The position numbers and the translations under genes were made by a program. Positions 45,931-55,304 of a stretch of 64,000 nt of DNA are shown here, one piece after another. The number at the start of each line of letters is the position of its first letter. Within the stretch, counting starts at the first letter, position 1. Below the pieces are notes generated by a model. That model searched no databases. It was not told the origin of the DNA and saw nothing but the letters and a program-made list of their open reading frames with translations. The DNA comes from Leptospira chreensis (GTDB lineage Bacteria; Spirochaetota; Leptospiria; Leptospirales; Leptospiraceae): the NCBI RefSeq assembly GCF_016919165.1, contig NZ_JAFFPS010000039.1, forward strand, positions 62,001 through 126,000. The letters are read 5' to 3'.

Positions 45931-46530
45931 TTACATATTGTTTTCTTCCGGACTCCAGTCGTATTCGATCCGTTTGGCTACTCGTGTCGCCACCTCTAAT
46001 CCAAATAGTTGTTGTAGAAGATAAAAACTTAAATGAATGCCGGAGGAGATTCCGCCAGATGTTAGAATTTTTCCACTATCAGTATATCTAGTGTTTGTTT
46101 TTACATTTAACAAAGGATAGTTTTTCTTTAGAGTATCGATATCCATCCAATGTGTGGTAACTTCTAAACCGTCTAAAAGACCAACTTCTGCTAGAAGAAA
46201 TGCTCCTGTACAAATAGAAGCTAAATGCTTAACTTTTAAGTATTTAGCTTTAATCCAACTAAGAGTTGTTTGATTTTTGATCTCTAACTCTTCTGCACCA
46301 TAACCTCCAGGAACTATCAGAATGTCCATTGCAGGGCAATTGGAATAATCAAAATTAGGTAAAACCATCAATCCATTCCGTGCAGGGATGGGAGAAAGAT
46401 TTTCTGCCACTAAAAATACCTGGCATAATTTCTTACGGTCGTTAGTTTCTGCGAGGGAAAAAACTTCAAAGGGGCCAGCAAAGTCTAAAACTTCGACTTC
46501 TTTGAAAATTAAGATACCTATTTGCAACAT
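45931..46530 (-). CDS. DJ-1/PfpI-family protein
   Basis: A 199-residue glutamine-amidotransferase-like protein of the ThiJ/PfpI group. The nucleophile elbow is 'LASICTGAFLLAEVGLLDG' (reactive Cys). The N-terminal 'IGILIFKEVEVLDFAGPFEVF' carries the conserved acidic residue, and 'TTHWMDIDTL' follows. This version matches the sensor domain of GlxA-type AraC regulators and the isonitrile hydratase group, but no DNA-binding domain is attached. Activity cannot be assigned. Confidence 0.85.
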   Translation of the reverse strand: MLQIGILIFKEVEVLDFAGPFEVFSLAETNDRKKLCQVFLVAENLSPIPARNGLMVLPNFDYSNCPAMDILIVPGGYGAEELEIKNQTTLSWIKAKYLKVKHLASICTGAFLLAEVGLLDGLEVTTHWMDIDTLKKNYPLLNVKTNTRYTDSGKILTSGGISSGIHLSFYLLQQLFGLEVATRVAKRIEYDWSPEENNM

Positions 46531-46635
46531 AAGTTCATTTTTCCTTTTTTTACTTTACAATATAAATAATTAATTTCTAATATGGGTCGTTTGTAACGAA
46601 ACAAATTTACGAATAAACTGGAAGGTTAAATTTAT

Positions 46636-46935
46636 ATGTCATTCCAAGATGCGATCAAAGTGTGTTTACAAAAGTATGCTGATTTTAGCGGCAATGCGAA
46701 ACGTCCGGAATTCTGGTGGTGGGTTGTTTTTTGCATTGTCATTAATGCAGCGATTAGCGTGGTTCTTCCTTTTATCGCAGGAATTTTTTCCTTAGCGGTT
46801 CTTTTGCCAAGTTTGAGTGTAGGTGCACGCAGGTTGCATGATACAGGAAAAAGTGGATGGTGGCAATTGATTGGGCTTACAGGAATTGGTGTCCTTGTTC
46901 TTATTTTCTTCTGGGCTCAGAAGGGAAAAGGTTAA
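46636..46935 (+). CDS. DUF805 family membrane protein
   Basis: A 99-residue membrane protein. The DUF805 marks are 'YADFSGNAKRPEFWWWVVF' at the start and 'LSVGARRLHDTGKSGWWQL' between helices 2 and 3, followed by a third helix. The family is common and uncharacterised (E. coli YhaH-like). It has a normal if slightly short length and stands alone, with a structured repeat starting 32 nt after its stop. Confidence 0.85.
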   Translation: MSFQDAIKVCLQKYADFSGNAKRPEFWWWVVFCIVINAAISVVLPFIAGIFSLAVLLPSLSVGARRLHDTGKSGWWQLIGLTGIGVLVLIFFWAQKGKG

Positions 46936-46966
46936 AATCTAAATTTCTAATACAGTTCCCCTGCTA

Positions 46967-47096
46967 GCGTTAGGGGGACGTAGGGCTTGGTCGCCTACAA
47001 TCGTTAGATGGTAGGCGACGGGAGCGTAAGCGCACCCCGAAGTGACCCGGCCCATTTTTGGTATCATTCTACTGAAGGATGAAATGGGGAACGCCC
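46967..47096 (-). repeat. Dispersed structured element, long subtype (copy R6)
   Basis: Inverted relative to the other copies. Outer arms GCGTT (46967-46971) and AACGC (47090-47094). Variable segment with CCCATTT/AAATGGG. Core GGCCGGGTC on the minus strand. Stem GTCGCCTAC (46990-46998) / GTAGGCGAC (47011-47019) with GTTAGAT in its loop. It matches R1 closely from the core onward. Confidence 0.72.
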
Positions 47097-47102
47097 CCAT
47101 TC

Positions 47103-47996
47103 TTATTTTTCTTTTTCTAAAACGGTTAGGTAAACTTCTCGTAAGTCTTTGGAGAGTTTTCCTTTTTTATTGGCAAAGGTAAACATCCTAGAGTTGGACG
47201 AACCGCTGACCAGACGAGTGATTTCAGTGGATGCGGGCCAACCATTACAACCTTCATGCGACCATTCATAAATGATTTCTTTTGGTGATTCGGTTATGGT
47301 ATTAAAAACCAAGGAAGGGCAGTTTTCGGAAAGTCCGTCTTTGACTGCTTTGATAAAGGCTTCCCGATTGGAAGTGCCAATGGTTTTTAAAATATTCAAT
47401 CGGTAGATTTCTGTCCAAGTTTCTATTTTTGTTTCTTCTGGTATCATCTCAATTAATATCTGTTCGTCGTTCTCTCCCGAGTTTGCTACATACCAACGCC
47501 TGCCATCTAAGTTGCGAAGAAAGGGGGCTTTCACGGTTTCCTTTTTGATGTTTAAGTTTTTTTCCATAACTAGGCGGAGGGTTTCTTTGCTTTTTTCTGA
47601 AAAGTTGATCGGTATGTTTAAAAACTTTTTTTCGCCCTTTTTCTTTGTGATTTCGAATGTAAAAAAGAGACTCGTATTTCCAAGTTCATAAATCCATTGG
47701 TATTCTTTTTCTGTGAGAGGAAGGCTGGATAAGGAAAGAGTCCCTTGGTTGATCTTCGCTGTTTCGGAAATTTGTTTGGTTTTTTGCGAACCTTTGACTT
47801 CATAACCATGGATACTTTCTAAATTCTCCACTTTGACATCAGCGATGAAGTTCCATCGGATTGAGGATGTATCGATAACAGGGCCCAGGCTTTTGGATTG
47901 GATCCATTCGTTATCTAACTCGGGTTTGAGTTGAGAGAAAATATCGGAAGAGAAAAAGAGTAGGGAGAATAGGAATAGAAGGATTCGTTGTATCAT
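47103..47996 (-). CDS. Secreted/periplasmic protein of unknown function
   Basis: A 297-residue protein with a clear signal peptide ('ILLFLFSLLFFSSDIFSQ', Ala-less cleavage near Gln22). The mature part is beta-rich. Notable segments are 'FLRNLDGRRWYVANSGENDE' and 'SHEGCNGWPASTEITRLVSG', with two cysteines that could pair. I find no family. Stand-alone gene, convergent with DUF805 across element R6. Confidence 0.65.
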   Translation of the reverse strand: MIQRILLFLFSLLFFSSDIFSQLKPELDNEWIQSKSLGPVIDTSSIRWNFIADVKVENLESIHGYEVKGSQKTKQISETAKINQGTLSLSSLPLTEKEYQWIYELGNTSLFFTFEITKKKGEKKFLNIPINFSEKSKETLRLVMEKNLNIKKETVKAPFLRNLDGRRWYVANSGENDEQILIEMIPEETKIETWTEIYRLNILKTIGTSNREAFIKAVKDGLSENCPSLVFNTITESPKEIIYEWSHEGCNGWPASTEITRLVSGSSNSRMFTFANKKGKLSKDLREVYLTVLEKEK

Positions 47997-48067
47997 TGTT
48001 ATGTTCTTGTCCTTTCGATGGGGGATTCGAATGGATAAAAATATAATGAATGTTTGGATTTCGTCAA

Positions 48068-49159
48068 CTACTTGTTTGGGGGAATGCGGTCTAGAGGACT
48101 GGCGATGTTTTCTAGACGGCTCCGTGCCACTTTAGTATAAATTTGAGTGGTTCGGACACTGGCGTGTCCGAGTAAAGTTTGGATCATTCGTAAATCCGTT
48201 CCGAGTTCTAACAAATGTGTGGCGAAGGCATGACGCAAACTGTGAAAACTCACTTTCTTTTGGATCTTTGCTTTTTTGGCAGCACTTGTAAAAATACTCT
48301 CGGCACTGCGAATGTGTAAGGGCCGATTTTTAGCGCCAGGAAATAACCAAGGATTGCCTCGCACTTCGTTATAACTTTGCCTGAGAAGTAAATTGTATTC
48401 TCTGACCTTTAGATATTCTTTGAGTTCCTCGATAAGCGAAGTGGCAAGGACAGTGTATCGATCTTTTTTTCCTTTGCCTTGTTGGACACGGATCATATTT
48501 CTTTTCAAATCAATATCTGAAATTTTCAAATGAATCACTTCGCTGACACGAAGGCCAGAAGAGTAACTAATCAGCAGTAACATTTTATGTTTTCTGTTGG
48601 GAAGGGCATTGAAGATGGCTCTTGTTTCTTCGGCCGACAGAACTTCTGGAAGTTTGGATCCCATTTTCATTCTCGGAAATTTTAGGTGAGTGAATTGTTT
48701 TCGCACTTCACGGAAGTAAAAAACAAAAGCTTGTCTTGAGGATTGGATGCTTGCGGCCTTGACTCCACGATTTATCATTAGGTGGTCAAGGTAACTTTCT
48801 AAATCATTCATTCTGATATTCGCTGGGAGTTTTTCAGTAAAAACCAACAATTGCATCAGATGGGAATAGTATGTTTTGATAGTGCAAAAGGAAAAATTAC
48901 GATCCCTCGTGGCTTTGAAAAAATCCTCTAAAATACCGCATTGTTTCGGGATTTCTTTCGGAAGGATGCGAATGTCATGGGTTTCAAACTCGTTTAATAT
49001 TTGTTTGATGATCTTTGAATCGTTCGGATAGGACCAGGAATGGTCAGCGGCATGGTAACAACCCTTGGGTATGGATTTCGCAATCGAGAAAAATAGTTTT
49101 GAATATCGAAATCGTAAATAGAAACGATTGTCTTTGGGAGAGAAACGCAATTGGATCAT
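48068..49159 (-). CDS. Tyrosine recombinase (XerC/D-like, integrase family)
   Basis: A 363-residue site-specific recombinase. An N-terminal ~70-residue extension precedes the SAM-like core-binding domain (~75-165). All catalytic residues are visible: Arg204 in 'SSGLRVSEV', Lys in 'QGKGKKDRYT', His306 and Arg309 in 'HSLRHAFATHLLELG', His332 in 'LLGHASV' and nucleophile Tyr341 in 'TTQIYTKV'. It resembles integron-type and Xer enzymes with a leading extra domain. It is not next to phage genes, dif or any cassette array. The substrate site is unknown. Confidence 0.9.
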   Translation of the reverse strand: MIQLRFSPKDNRFYLRFRYSKLFFSIAKSIPKGCYHAADHSWSYPNDSKIIKQILNEFETHDIRILPKEIPKQCGILEDFFKATRDRNFSFCTIKTYYSHLMQLLVFTEKLPANIRMNDLESYLDHLMINRGVKAASIQSSRQAFVFYFREVRKQFTHLKFPRMKMGSKLPEVLSAEETRAIFNALPNRKHKMLLLISYSSGLRVSEVIHLKISDIDLKRNMIRVQQGKGKKDRYTVLATSLIEELKEYLKVREYNLLLRQSYNEVRGNPWLFPGAKNRPLHIRSAESIFTSAAKKAKIQKKVSFHSLRHAFATHLLELGTDLRMIQTLLGHASVRTTQIYTKVARSRLENIASPLDRIPPNK

Positions 49160-49276
49160 ACGGCACCTAACCTTATATTGGTAAGTTGATTAGGTGGAAT
49201 CTTTTCTGTTTGGTTCTTAAAATTTGGTGATAGGTCTTAATTTTTCGGGAAGGGGTGGGGGGATTTTTTTTCGAAT

Positions 49277-49312
49277 CTAGTATCCCCGCCCGATTAGAGG
49301 GTGGGGAACTAG
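49277..49312. repeat. Large GC-rich hairpin in the recombinase upstream region
   Basis: CTAGT..CCCC.CCC (49277-49291) pairs with GGG.GGGG..ACTAG (49299-49312). It sits in the 278-nt gap between the recombinase and the small membrane protein gene, within a GC-rich island up to ~49370. No T-run follows. A recombination site for the neighbouring enzyme is possible but unsupported. Confidence 0.45.
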
Positions 49313-49437
49313 ACCCGCCGCCTAATGGTTTCCCTCTATCACGGCCACGCCCAACCCGATACCCAAAACTTCTCACCAAAGTTTTTTTTCTTGGAAAGTT
49401 CGCATTCTTACATAATCTAATAGAATCAAGGAGACTT

Positions 49438-49653
49438 ATGAACCTAATCACTGTGGGCCTCGGCGTATTTTTTATCCTCTACGGAACGACCACCTACATC
49501 CTGCGCCTCTACAAACCAGGTTTTTTTTGGAAACTAGAACCGATGAAACAAAAATGGGGAGAAAAACGCGGATACTTCATCCACGTCTTTAGTTATTCCA
49601 TCCTGCCCATCATTTTAGGAATTGTTTATACCATTCTTGGAATCAGAGGTTAA
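49438..49653 (+). CDS. Small two-helix membrane protein
   Basis: A 71-residue protein. ATG 49438 sits behind AAGGAGA. Helix 1 is 'LITVGLGVFFILYGTTTYIL', a basic amphipathic linker contains 'LEPMKQKWGEKRGYFIHV', and helix 2 is 'YSILPIILGIVYTILGI'. Function unknown. A longer frame starting at 49255 runs through the GC-rich hairpin and is not credible. Confidence 0.75.
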   Translation: MNLITVGLGVFFILYGTTTYILRLYKPGFFWKLEPMKQKWGEKRGYFIHVFSYSILPIILGIVYTILGIRG

Positions 49654-49714
49654 TGATTGTTTGGTGTAATTTGTTGATTGAAATCCTTTAACATCCGACA
49701 AATTTAAGTTATGT

Positions 49715-49821
49715 GGGCGCCTCCAATTCCTTTTTTGATTGTTATTGAATTGAAAAAGGACCGGGCCCTCCGCTTCAATCTTTCTCTTACGAGAAAGGAT
49801 TTCCGCTAGGGTCCCTGGCGC
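49715..49821 (+). repeat. Dispersed structured element, short subtype (copy R7)
   Basis: 107 nt. Outer arms GCGCC (49717-49721) and GGCGC (49817-49821). Variable segment with CCTTTTT/AAAAAGG. Core ACCGGGC, CTCCGCTTCAATC. Inner stem TTTCTC/GAGAAA with loop TTAC, bulged G and GATT, then TTCCGCTAGGGTCCCTGG. It lies between the small membrane protein gene and the convergent nadB. Confidence 0.78.
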
Positions 49822-49839
49822 TTGCCTTGAAAGGTTTAC

Positions 49840-51441
49840 TTACAGTTTGTGAGAAAGAATTGTATCTTGGCGTGAAGGAGTTCTATCTTCTGGGTAGTCC
49901 GTACTAAAATGAAGTCCGCGACTTTCCTTTCTTAGGAGTGCCGACCGAACAATCAGTTCTGCCACCTTCACTAGGTTTCGAAGTTCCAATAATTCAATAG
50001 AGACCGTAGTTCGGTTGTAATAGTCCTTCACTTCTTCGGAGATGAGTTTCAACCTACGGAGGGCTCTTTCGAGTCGCATATCAGAGCGAACAATCCCCAC
50101 ATAATTACTCATAATGGTTTTGATTTCCACCAAATCGTGAGAGATGAGAACCCACTCTTCCGTATTTGTGGTTCCTTCTTTGTTCCAATCAGGGATCAAA
50201 TCCGTTTCCGAGGAATAACTTAATTTCCCTTGTGATCGGATATCACCTGCTATGCGGTGCGAAAACACAAGGCATTCGAGTAGGCTATTCGACGCCAATC
50301 GGTTTCCTCCGTGCACCCCAGTGCATGTAGTTTCCCCACAGGCATACAAGTCGGCAATATTTGTCCTTCCGAGTAAATCTGTGGCCACTCCTCCGCACAT
50401 ATAATGCGCGGCAGGAACTACTGGAATCGGATCGGTTGTGATATCAATTCCTAGTTTTTTACAACGTTCATAGATAGAAGGGAAGTGGTTGATGATGTCA
50501 TTTGCAGGTCTATGGGTAATATCCAGGAGGACATGGGGTTCTCCTTTCTTTTTCATTGTATCATCAATGGCCCGGGCCACAATATCTCTTGGAGCTAGTT
50601 CTCCCATTTCGTGGTAGTCTTTCATAAAAGGTCTACCACCTATCTCTCGTAAGATGCCACCATGACCACGAACCGCTTCCGAAATTAAAAAACTATTTCC
50701 TTGTTCATGAAAAAGAGAAGTGGGATGGAATTGATAAAACTCCATATTTTTTACAATCGCACCAGCTCGGTAGGCACTCGCCACGCCATCGCCAGTCGCA
50801 ATGTTTGGGTTTGTTGTGTGCAGATACACTTGGCCGGCACCACCCGTTGCCAAAATGGTTTTCTTAGCAAGGACTGGAAAAACCTCTCCCGTTTCCGTAT
50901 CCACAATATATGCGCCGTAACACCGAAGGGGAAGATTGTCTTTTTCCTTTAAATGGTGTTTGGTGATGAGGTCCACACAAGCATGGTTTTCTAAAATTTG
51001 AATGTTTTTGTTGGCATGGACATGATCGAGTAGCGACTGTTCTACGGCACTACCTGTTCTGTCGAGAGAGTGGATGATTCGGTTTTTGCTATGCCCACCT
51101 TCACGAGCAAGATCCAGTTCCCCGGTTTGGTTTCTAGTAAAAGGAACTCCCAGGTCCAGAAGTTCGCGAACCCGAGTGGGTCCTTCTTCTACGAGGACTC
51201 GCACAGCTTCTAGGTCACAAAGTCCTGCCCCAGACTCCAAGGTGTCTTTGATATGTTCTTCAAACTTATCCTTGTCGTCAAAGACGGAAGCGATTCCTCC
51301 TTGGGCATAATTGGTATTGGATTCGTAGTCTGCTTTTTTGGTAACAACAACTACGGATCCTAGCGGAGCCAACTTTAGTGCGGTAAAGAGGCCACTCACT
51401 CCGCTTCCAATGATCAAAAAATCCGATTTAATTCGTGTCAC
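49840..51441 (-). CDS. nadB: L-aspartate oxidase
   Basis: A 533-residue FAD enzyme that oxidises L-aspartate to iminoaspartate, the first step of de novo NAD synthesis. FAD-binding '[18 protein letters not shown]' starts the chain. '[11 protein letters not shown]' and '[17 protein letters not shown]' are typical of NadB. '[11 protein letters not shown]' and '[16 protein letters not shown]' line the substrate and FAD pocket. Slightly long for the family but intact. nadA and nadC are not adjacent. Start ATG 51441. Confidence 0.94.
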   Translation of the reverse strand: MTRIKSDFLIIGSGVSGLFTALKLAPLGSVVVVTKKADYESNTNYAQGGIASVFDDKDKFEEHIKDTLESGAGLCDLEAVRVLVEEGPTRVRELLDLGVPFTRNQTGELDLAREGGHSKNRIIHSLDRTGSAVEQSLLDHVHANKNIQILENHACVDLITKHHLKEKDNLPLRCYGAYIVDTETGEVFPVLAKKTILATGGAGQVYLHTTNPNIATGDGVASAYRAGAIVKNMEFYQFHPTSLFHEQGNSFLISEAVRGHGGILREIGGRPFMKDYHEMGELAPRDIVARAIDDTMKKKGEPHVLLDITHRPANDIINHFPSIYERCKKLGIDITTDPIPVVPAAHYMCGGVATDLLGRTNIADLYACGETTCTGVHGGNRLASNSLLECLVFSHRIAGDIRSQGKLSYSSETDLIPDWNKEGTTNTEEWVLISHDLVEIKTIMSNYVGIVRSDMRLERALRRLKLISEEVKDYYNRTTVSIELLELRNLVKVAELIVRSALLRKESRGLHFSTDYPEDRTPSRQDTILSHKL

Positions 51442-51493
51442 ATGGTTTCCAATTTTATCTTAAAGCCATTTCTTTGCCTTTTGGGGACTAAGA

Positions 51494-53332
51494 TTATTTT
51501 GCGTTTAACATTCCTTCAATGTAGTCCAAACTTCTGATCAGCATATAGTCTGGTTTGATGGCGTCATTGGCATGTGATTTTAAGAAAGCATCTGCCTTCC
51601 CATTTTTTTTCGCATACTCTTTGATCGAATTTACATTGAACTTGGACTTCACAACACCTTCATGCGGAATGAGAGGAAGGTGGTTCCACATATCTTCTTC
51701 CCGATAACGGAAAGGAAATCCACCATCTGGTTCTTCCGAAACTTCAATATCAGGGGAAACTCCCACAACTTGGATGGTTTTTCCGGATGGTGAGTAGTAA
51801 CGTGCATTGGTGATTTTCAGTAGATAATCCGGATTGTTTTCTAAGTTATTTAAACTTTGAACGGTTGCCTTTCCAAAGGTTCTTTCCCCGAGTAAAATTC
51901 CACGACCATGGTGTTGGATGGCACTGGCAACAATTTCAGAAGCGGATGCAGACTTAGAGTTGATCATCACAACTAAAGGAAGTTTGGTGATGTCTTTATT
52001 CTTCGCGTATTTTTCTTCATCACTACGGAATGGAGTTCTTGTGAATACAATCATTCCTTTTTCCACGAACATATCGGCAATATCAATGGCAAGATCCAAA
52101 TACCCACCGGAGTTTCCGCGTAAGTCTAAAATCAAGGCTTTCAATGGTTTGCCGCTGTCTTTAGCTTCTTGTTCCATCTCCACAACTGCATTTGCAATTT
52201 GTGTGTCGATCGGAGCTTCGCCTGGACCTGGTTTTACAAATCCCGTGAGTTTGATATAACCCACTTGTGGGTTTTCTTTCACAATATGATGTGTTACGTT
52301 TTTAATCGTAATTTTATCACGGATCACTTCGATATCCGTTTTTCCTGTATTGCCTTTTCGTGTGATGGTAAGAACCACTTTCGTTGCTTTTGGTCCTTTG
52401 ATTTTTTTTACCACTTTATCGAGTGATAAGTTTTTAATCACTTTACCATCAACAGCAATGATGGTGTCTCCACTTCGAATTCCTGCTCTTACTGCAGGGC
52501 TTCCTTCCAATGGATTTTCCACTACGACTTCACGGCTTCCACCACCAGATAGGATGGCTCCAATTCCTTCGAAAGAACCATCGCTAATCTTAGCCATAGA
52601 TTCTTCCCACATTTCTTTGAGGAATACGTTGGAATGCGGGTCAAGAGAATTCAAATACCCGTTGGCTGCAGCGAGAAACACTTGTTCCATGCTGAACTCT
52701 TTCTTTTCTTCCTCTTCTTCAGGAAGTTCCCCGTCAAGTTCTACAAGTCCTTTGAGGACTGGAGTTTTGTAGGTTTCTAAGTTGTCATGGATGTATGCGA
52801 TCACTCGATCAAATTCTTTACGAGAAAAGTTAATTTCTTCCCATTTAGAAGCGATCACTGATTTTTTCAGTTTTTCTTTCTCGATAAGTTTTTTTAGTTC
52901 TGCATCAGAAAGTTTTCTGTTTTCGTTTTTCTTTAATTTCTCTTTTTGAATTTTTTCTACAAGAGTGTAATCAGGGTCAAATAACACGAATTTGTCGGAA
53001 GGAGAAATTTTAAATGTTTTCCCTGGCCAAAGATCGTCCTTGTCATCGTATTTTTCCCTTTCTTTGAAATAACTTTCAGGGTAAATATAGAGTGGATGGG
53101 GCATACTCAGAACGGCAAAAGATGCCGCATCCGTGAAAGCTCGGTTTTTATTGATATTTTTATCAATATAGTACTTATCCACGGATTTGACCACGGTTTC
53201 GAAGTCTTGGTATGTAAAATTGGTTACACGGTTAGGAGCTTTTTTGGCTTCCGGTTCACAGGAAATAAATCCCACGGGAAGGGCAAAACTGAGTAGGGTG
53301 AAAAAGGAAAGTAGGTAAACAATTCGTTTCAA
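51494..53332 (-). CDS. Carboxyl-terminal processing protease (S41, CtpA-like)
   Basis: A 612-residue exported protease. The N-terminal signal ('ALPVGFISC') may be a lipobox. Residues ~55-230 are a helical, Lys/Glu-rich region. A PDZ domain (~235-325) contains '[21 protein letters not shown]'-type sequence and '[17 protein letters not shown]'. The S41 domain has nucleophile Ser in '[16 protein letters not shown]' and base Lys in '[12 protein letters not shown]'. It cleaves at C termini of envelope proteins. Longer than the usual ~430 residues because of the helical insertion. Target unknown. Confidence 0.93.
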   Translation of the reverse strand: MKRIVYLLSFFTLLSFALPVGFISCEPEAKKAPNRVTNFTYQDFETVVKSVDKYYIDKNINKNRAFTDAASFAVLSMPHPLYIYPESYFKEREKYDDKDDLWPGKTFKISPSDKFVLFDPDYTLVEKIQKEKLKKNENRKLSDAELKKLIEKEKLKKSVIASKWEEINFSRKEFDRVIAYIHDNLETYKTPVLKGLVELDGELPEEEEEKKEFSMEQVFLAAANGYLNSLDPHSNVFLKEMWEESMAKISDGSFEGIGAILSGGGSREVVVENPLEGSPAVRAGIRSGDTIIAVDGKVIKNLSLDKVVKKIKGPKATKVVLTITRKGNTGKTDIEVIRDKITIKNVTHHIVKENPQVGYIKLTGFVKPGPGEAPIDTQIANAVVEMEQEAKDSGKPLKALILDLRGNSGGYLDLAIDIADMFVEKGMIVFTRTPFRSDEEKYAKNKDITKLPLVVMINSKSASASEIVASAIQHHGRGILLGERTFGKATVQSLNNLENNPDYLLKITNARYYSPSGKTIQVVGVSPDIEVSEEPDGGFPFRYREEDMWNHLPLIPHEGVVKSKFNVNSIKEYAKKNGKADAFLKSHANDAIKPDYMLIRSLDYIEGMLNAK

Positions 53333-53444
53333 GGGATCGCTCGTAAAGTGGATAGATTATCCTAAGAATTTCCGATTTTCCAGTCCATGCAACTCAAAAA
53401 AAATCGGGACAAATCTAGGACACACGTATATCATAGACGGTGTG

Positions 53445-54452
53445 ATGCGTCCTTTCGTTGTTCTGATTTTTGCTCTTTCCCTTGGGTTTTGTACCTCAGA
53501 ACCTCAGAAGAACCCGACCCGCGATCCGTACAGTTTGGAAACCCTAATCTTTTTGGAAGAGGTACTTCTCGACGTATGGGAGTCCTCAGAGTCCAAAGAA
53601 GGGGCCATGTCTCGACTAAGATACGTTTGCCGAACAAGGGACACAGACGATGGATATTTATGTTACACTTGGGGACTTCTCGAATACCACCGCGGGAATT
53701 ATGCGGAGAGTTATACTGCCTTTAGAAAGGCTCTAGAAAAAAATCCAAGCGACAGCCTTTATAAAAATATGTTACGAATTTCCGCTGAAAAATCGGGAAA
53801 TTTAGCCGATCTCAAGGCCCATTCTCGAGATGGAGAAGTTTTGGCTGTTTTCACTGAAACACAAAAACATTGTAAGGAAGAGAAACCTCCCGAGTTCGCA
53901 TCCTTTCGATTTCTTGCCGAACGCGGTATCCTAACCAAGGATTCGTTACGCCGAGGAATCCTTGCCGATTGTTTCCAACGTTTGGGCTCTGATGACAAAT
54001 CCCAGATCCAAAAAGAAATCCGCTTCTCTTCGCTTTCTTATAAAGAACGCCTTTATGCTGACCAAATGAAATCCGATCCTTTTTCTCGAATTTGGGACAC
54101 AGATAGTTACCACCGGGGAGAATCGGGAAAGGAAGCGGCAGGTGCCAGTGCGGGAGTCGTGACAGTGAACGCCTCTCAGGGAACCGAAGCGGGAATTTCT
54201 GCAACCTCTGGATCCACAAGAACCAGTTCTCCGATTACCGATGCTTGGAGAAAATTGAAACTAGCTTCCCTCTCTGGAAATGAAACCCAGGGCCGAGAAG
54301 CCCTTCGTAGTTTTTTATCCGAGATCCAAAATGCCAAACGTAAGGGAAAACTAGAGGGACAGTTGGCTCTCGCCCTCGAAAGGGCAGCGAAGTTACTTCT
54401 CGAACAAGACCCGCAGTATTCTAAACTCCGTTCCCTTGTGAAAGAACTTTAA
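53445..54452 (+). CDS. TPR-containing putative lipoprotein
   Basis: A 335-residue protein. The signal peptide ends at 'FALSLGFC', a plausible spirochaete lipobox. One clear TPR-like pair is 'YTWGLLEYHRGNYAESYTAF' and 'RKALEKNPSDSLYKNM'. A Ser/Thr/Gly/Ala-rich linker (~225-260) separates this from a C-terminal helical part ending 'EQDPQYSKLRSLVKEL'. ATG 53445 directly follows an equally possible GTG 53442. Its last 32 bases overlap the convergent pdxJ. Confidence 0.72.
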   Translation: MRPFVVLIFALSLGFCTSEPQKNPTRDPYSLETLIFLEEVLLDVWESSESKEGAMSRLRYVCRTRDTDDGYLCYTWGLLEYHRGNYAESYTAFRKALEKNPSDSLYKNMLRISAEKSGNLADLKAHSRDGEVLAVFTETQKHCKEEKPPEFASFRFLAERGILTKDSLRRGILADCFQRLGSDDKSQIQKEIRFSSLSYKERLYADQMKSDPFSRIWDTDSYHRGESGKEAAGASAGVVTVNASQGTEAGISATSGSTRTSSPITDAWRKLKLASLSGNETQGREALRSFLSEIQNAKRKGKLEGQLALALERAAKLLLEQDPQYSKLRSLVKEL

Positions 54453-55200
54453 GGTAATCCCTTATCGTTGTCTCCATTCCCACAAGAAGGCTTTGGCTCA
54501 CAAGTCTATGCCCAATAGAAACTTCCGCTAAGTGTGGAAGTTTCGCAAAGAGCTGTAAATTGTTTGTATCCAAGTCGTGTCCCGCATTCACACCTAACCC
54601 TAGTTTGTGGGCATCTTTGGCAGCGCGTTCATAATCTTGGAAACTAATGGCTCCTTCTTCTTTTGAGCTTTCATAAGCATAAGCAAAAGGACCAGTATAC
54701 AATTCAATTCGATCGGCTCCTAATTCTTTGACCAGCGGATACTGTTCGAAATTGGTTTCCATAAACAAAGCAACGCGGATTCCTTCTCTATGGAATCTTT
54801 GGGTCATGGACTTTAAAGTTTGGAACACTGTTTTGTCTTTTAGGTCGAATCCATGATCCGAGGTGATTTCCCCTGGTTTCACAGGAACCAGAGTGGCTTG
54901 GTCCGGTCTTGCCGCAAGGACTAGGTCTAAAAATCGTTCACTCGGTTCCCCTTCGATATTGAATTCTTTTTTAGGAAATCCTTTTTTAGATAAATTATCG
55001 TTGTAAGATTCTAAAAACTCTCGTATTTCGAATACATCTTGTTTGGTGATATGCCTTTCATCCTCTCTGGGATGGATTGTGATACCGTATGCACCGGCAT
55101 TGAGAATGATCTCAGAAATTAGAATGACACTAGGAATGGATCCACCACGAGAATTCCGTAGAGTGGCGATCTTGTTGACATTGACACTTAATTGGGTCAT
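54421..55200 (-). CDS. pdxJ: Pyridoxine 5'-phosphate synthase
   Basis: A 259-residue TIM-barrel enzyme that condenses 1-deoxyxylulose 5-phosphate with 3-amino-2-oxopropyl phosphate to make pyridoxine phosphate. Family motifs: 'LSVNVNKIATLRNSRGG' (phosphate loop and active-site His replaced by Lys in 'NVNKIATLRN', where E. coli has NIDHIATLRN), 'GAYGITIHPREDERHI', 'ADRIELYTGPFAYAY' and 'LGVNAGHDLDTNNLQ' and 'EVSIGHRLVSQSLLVG'. I prefer ATG 55200; ATG 55221 would add seven residues. Convergent with the TPR lipoprotein. Confidence 0.92.
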   Translation of the reverse strand: MTQLSVNVNKIATLRNSRGGSIPSVILISEIILNAGAYGITIHPREDERHITKQDVFEIREFLESYNDNLSKKGFPKKEFNIEGEPSERFLDLVLAARPDQATLVPVKPGEITSDHGFDLKDKTVFQTLKSMTQRFHREGIRVALFMETNFEQYPLVKELGADRIELYTGPFAYAYESSKEEGAISFQDYERAAKDAHKLGLGVNAGHDLDTNNLQLFAKLPHLAEVSIGHRLVSQSLLVGMETTIRDYLKVLSQGNGV

Positions 55201-55304
55201 AGGAAAAAAAAAACTTTTCATTAAATTTCATCCAGGAGAAAACCGTCCAATTTCAAAAAGGTTGTCCCTCTGAGGGGATTTCCAAAACTGTCAAAAGTAC
55301 GTTT

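Noticed and set aside
46967..47096. attC-like integron recombination site because of GTTAGAT and the palindromic fold
   Set aside because: The complementary RYYYAAC box is not at the other end, copies are scattered singly in both orientations and there is no cassette array. The resemblance is limited to a hairpin loop.
49255..49437. N-terminal extension of the small membrane protein
   Set aside because: It would translate a GC-rich hairpin; the ATG at 49438 has AAGGAGA at correct spacing.
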